A program made the translations under genes and the position numbers. Below, one piece after another: positions 5,682 to 5,843 of a DNA stretch of 5,843 nt. The DNA is taken from NCBI GenBank assembly GCA_030642005.1, contig DAOWOP010000169.1, positions 1 through 5,843 on the forward strand, read 5' to 3'. This DNA is from Planctomycetales bacterium (GTDB lineage: Bacteria; Planctomycetota; Phycisphaerae; SM23-33). Positions within the stretch are counted from its first letter, which is position 1. Each line of letters begins with the position of its first letter. Below the pieces are notes generated by a model that made no database searches, was not told the origin of the DNA, and saw only the letters and a program-made list of their open reading frames with translations.

Positions 5682-5816
5682 GCTTCTGTAGTATTAATGA
5701 CCTTGCTTCAATGCTATCGGCGAGTTATCGGGCCTCCTCAAATAATCCACAGCGAAATACTTGCGAAACAAATTTCGGCGCCGGCAAGGTATGTGACTGA
5801 TTTTTCCGGCGAGATT
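5682..5816. other. Intergenic stretch without a recognised gene
   Basis: No credible coding frame is seen between repeat copies B and C. The stretch holds two TATCGG hexamers (5715-5720 and 5726-5731) spaced 11 bp apart as direct repeats, and a perfect CGGCGCCG palindrome (5776-5783). Either could be a regulatory site, but neither matches a motif I recognise. The upstream end of the operon and its promoter may lie here or beyond the window. Confidence 0.3.
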
Positions 5817-5843
5817 CTTTTAAGCGGTCAGCAATCAGCATTC
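5817..5843 (-). repeat. Partial third copy of the heptamer element (inverted)
   Basis: The reverse complement of 5817-5840 matches 412-435 at 23 of 24 positions, that is, the end of the copy A heptamer array and part of the palindrome after it. The element therefore enters from the right edge in the opposite orientation to copies A and B and is cut off by the window end. Confidence 0.6.

Overview
The window holds most of a type IV pilus (T4P) assembly operon. All of its genes lie on the minus strand, so transcription runs from right to left. In transcription order they are a PilN-like inner-membrane protein (5374-4664), a PilO-like protein (4664-4098), a PilP/GspC-like membrane-anchored protein (4094-3396), the PilB/GspE-family assembly ATPase (3383-1569) and the PilT retraction ATPase (1544-489). 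Junctions are tight: pilN/pilO stop and start share one base, and the other gaps are 3, 12 and 24 nt. This indicates a single, translationally coupled transcript. The N, O and P-like proteins would form the inner-membrane alignment complex. PilB and PilT would drive pilus extension and retraction from the cytoplasmic face of the platform. PilC, pilins, secretin and an intact PilM are not in the window.

The two flanks (1-488 and 5375-5843) hold no convincing intact gene but are dense in repeats. The left flank has a strong hairpin (25-64), a 9-bp tandem triplet (101-127), a striking 10-bp tandem array of ten units (201-300), a 9-bp-stem hairpin (331-352) and an approximately 82-nt composite element (345-426). 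That element is a TTCAGAC..GCAATCAGC head followed by a heptamer array of the GCTGATC type. The same element recurs in the same orientation in the right flank (5602-5681), and part of a third, inverted copy runs off the right edge. Read on the minus strand, the left copy ends in a stem followed by T5, so it may be the operon terminator. Between the right copy and pilN lie two dyads, a potential leader hairpin, and an open frame whose last 17 codons resemble a PilM C-terminus and stop 9 nt before pilN.

The organism cannot be named from this sequence. It is a Gram-negative-type bacterium with a T4P alignment complex and moderate GC. The divergent N/O/P proteins and the heptamer and CTTTCC-type intergenic repeats suggest Planctomycetota (Phycisphaerae-like), but this is an impression and not a demonstration. 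The core operon is recognisable biology; the least explained material is the repeat family that brackets it, the pilM-sized hole upstream of pilN, and a lysine/alanine-rich insertion in PilN.
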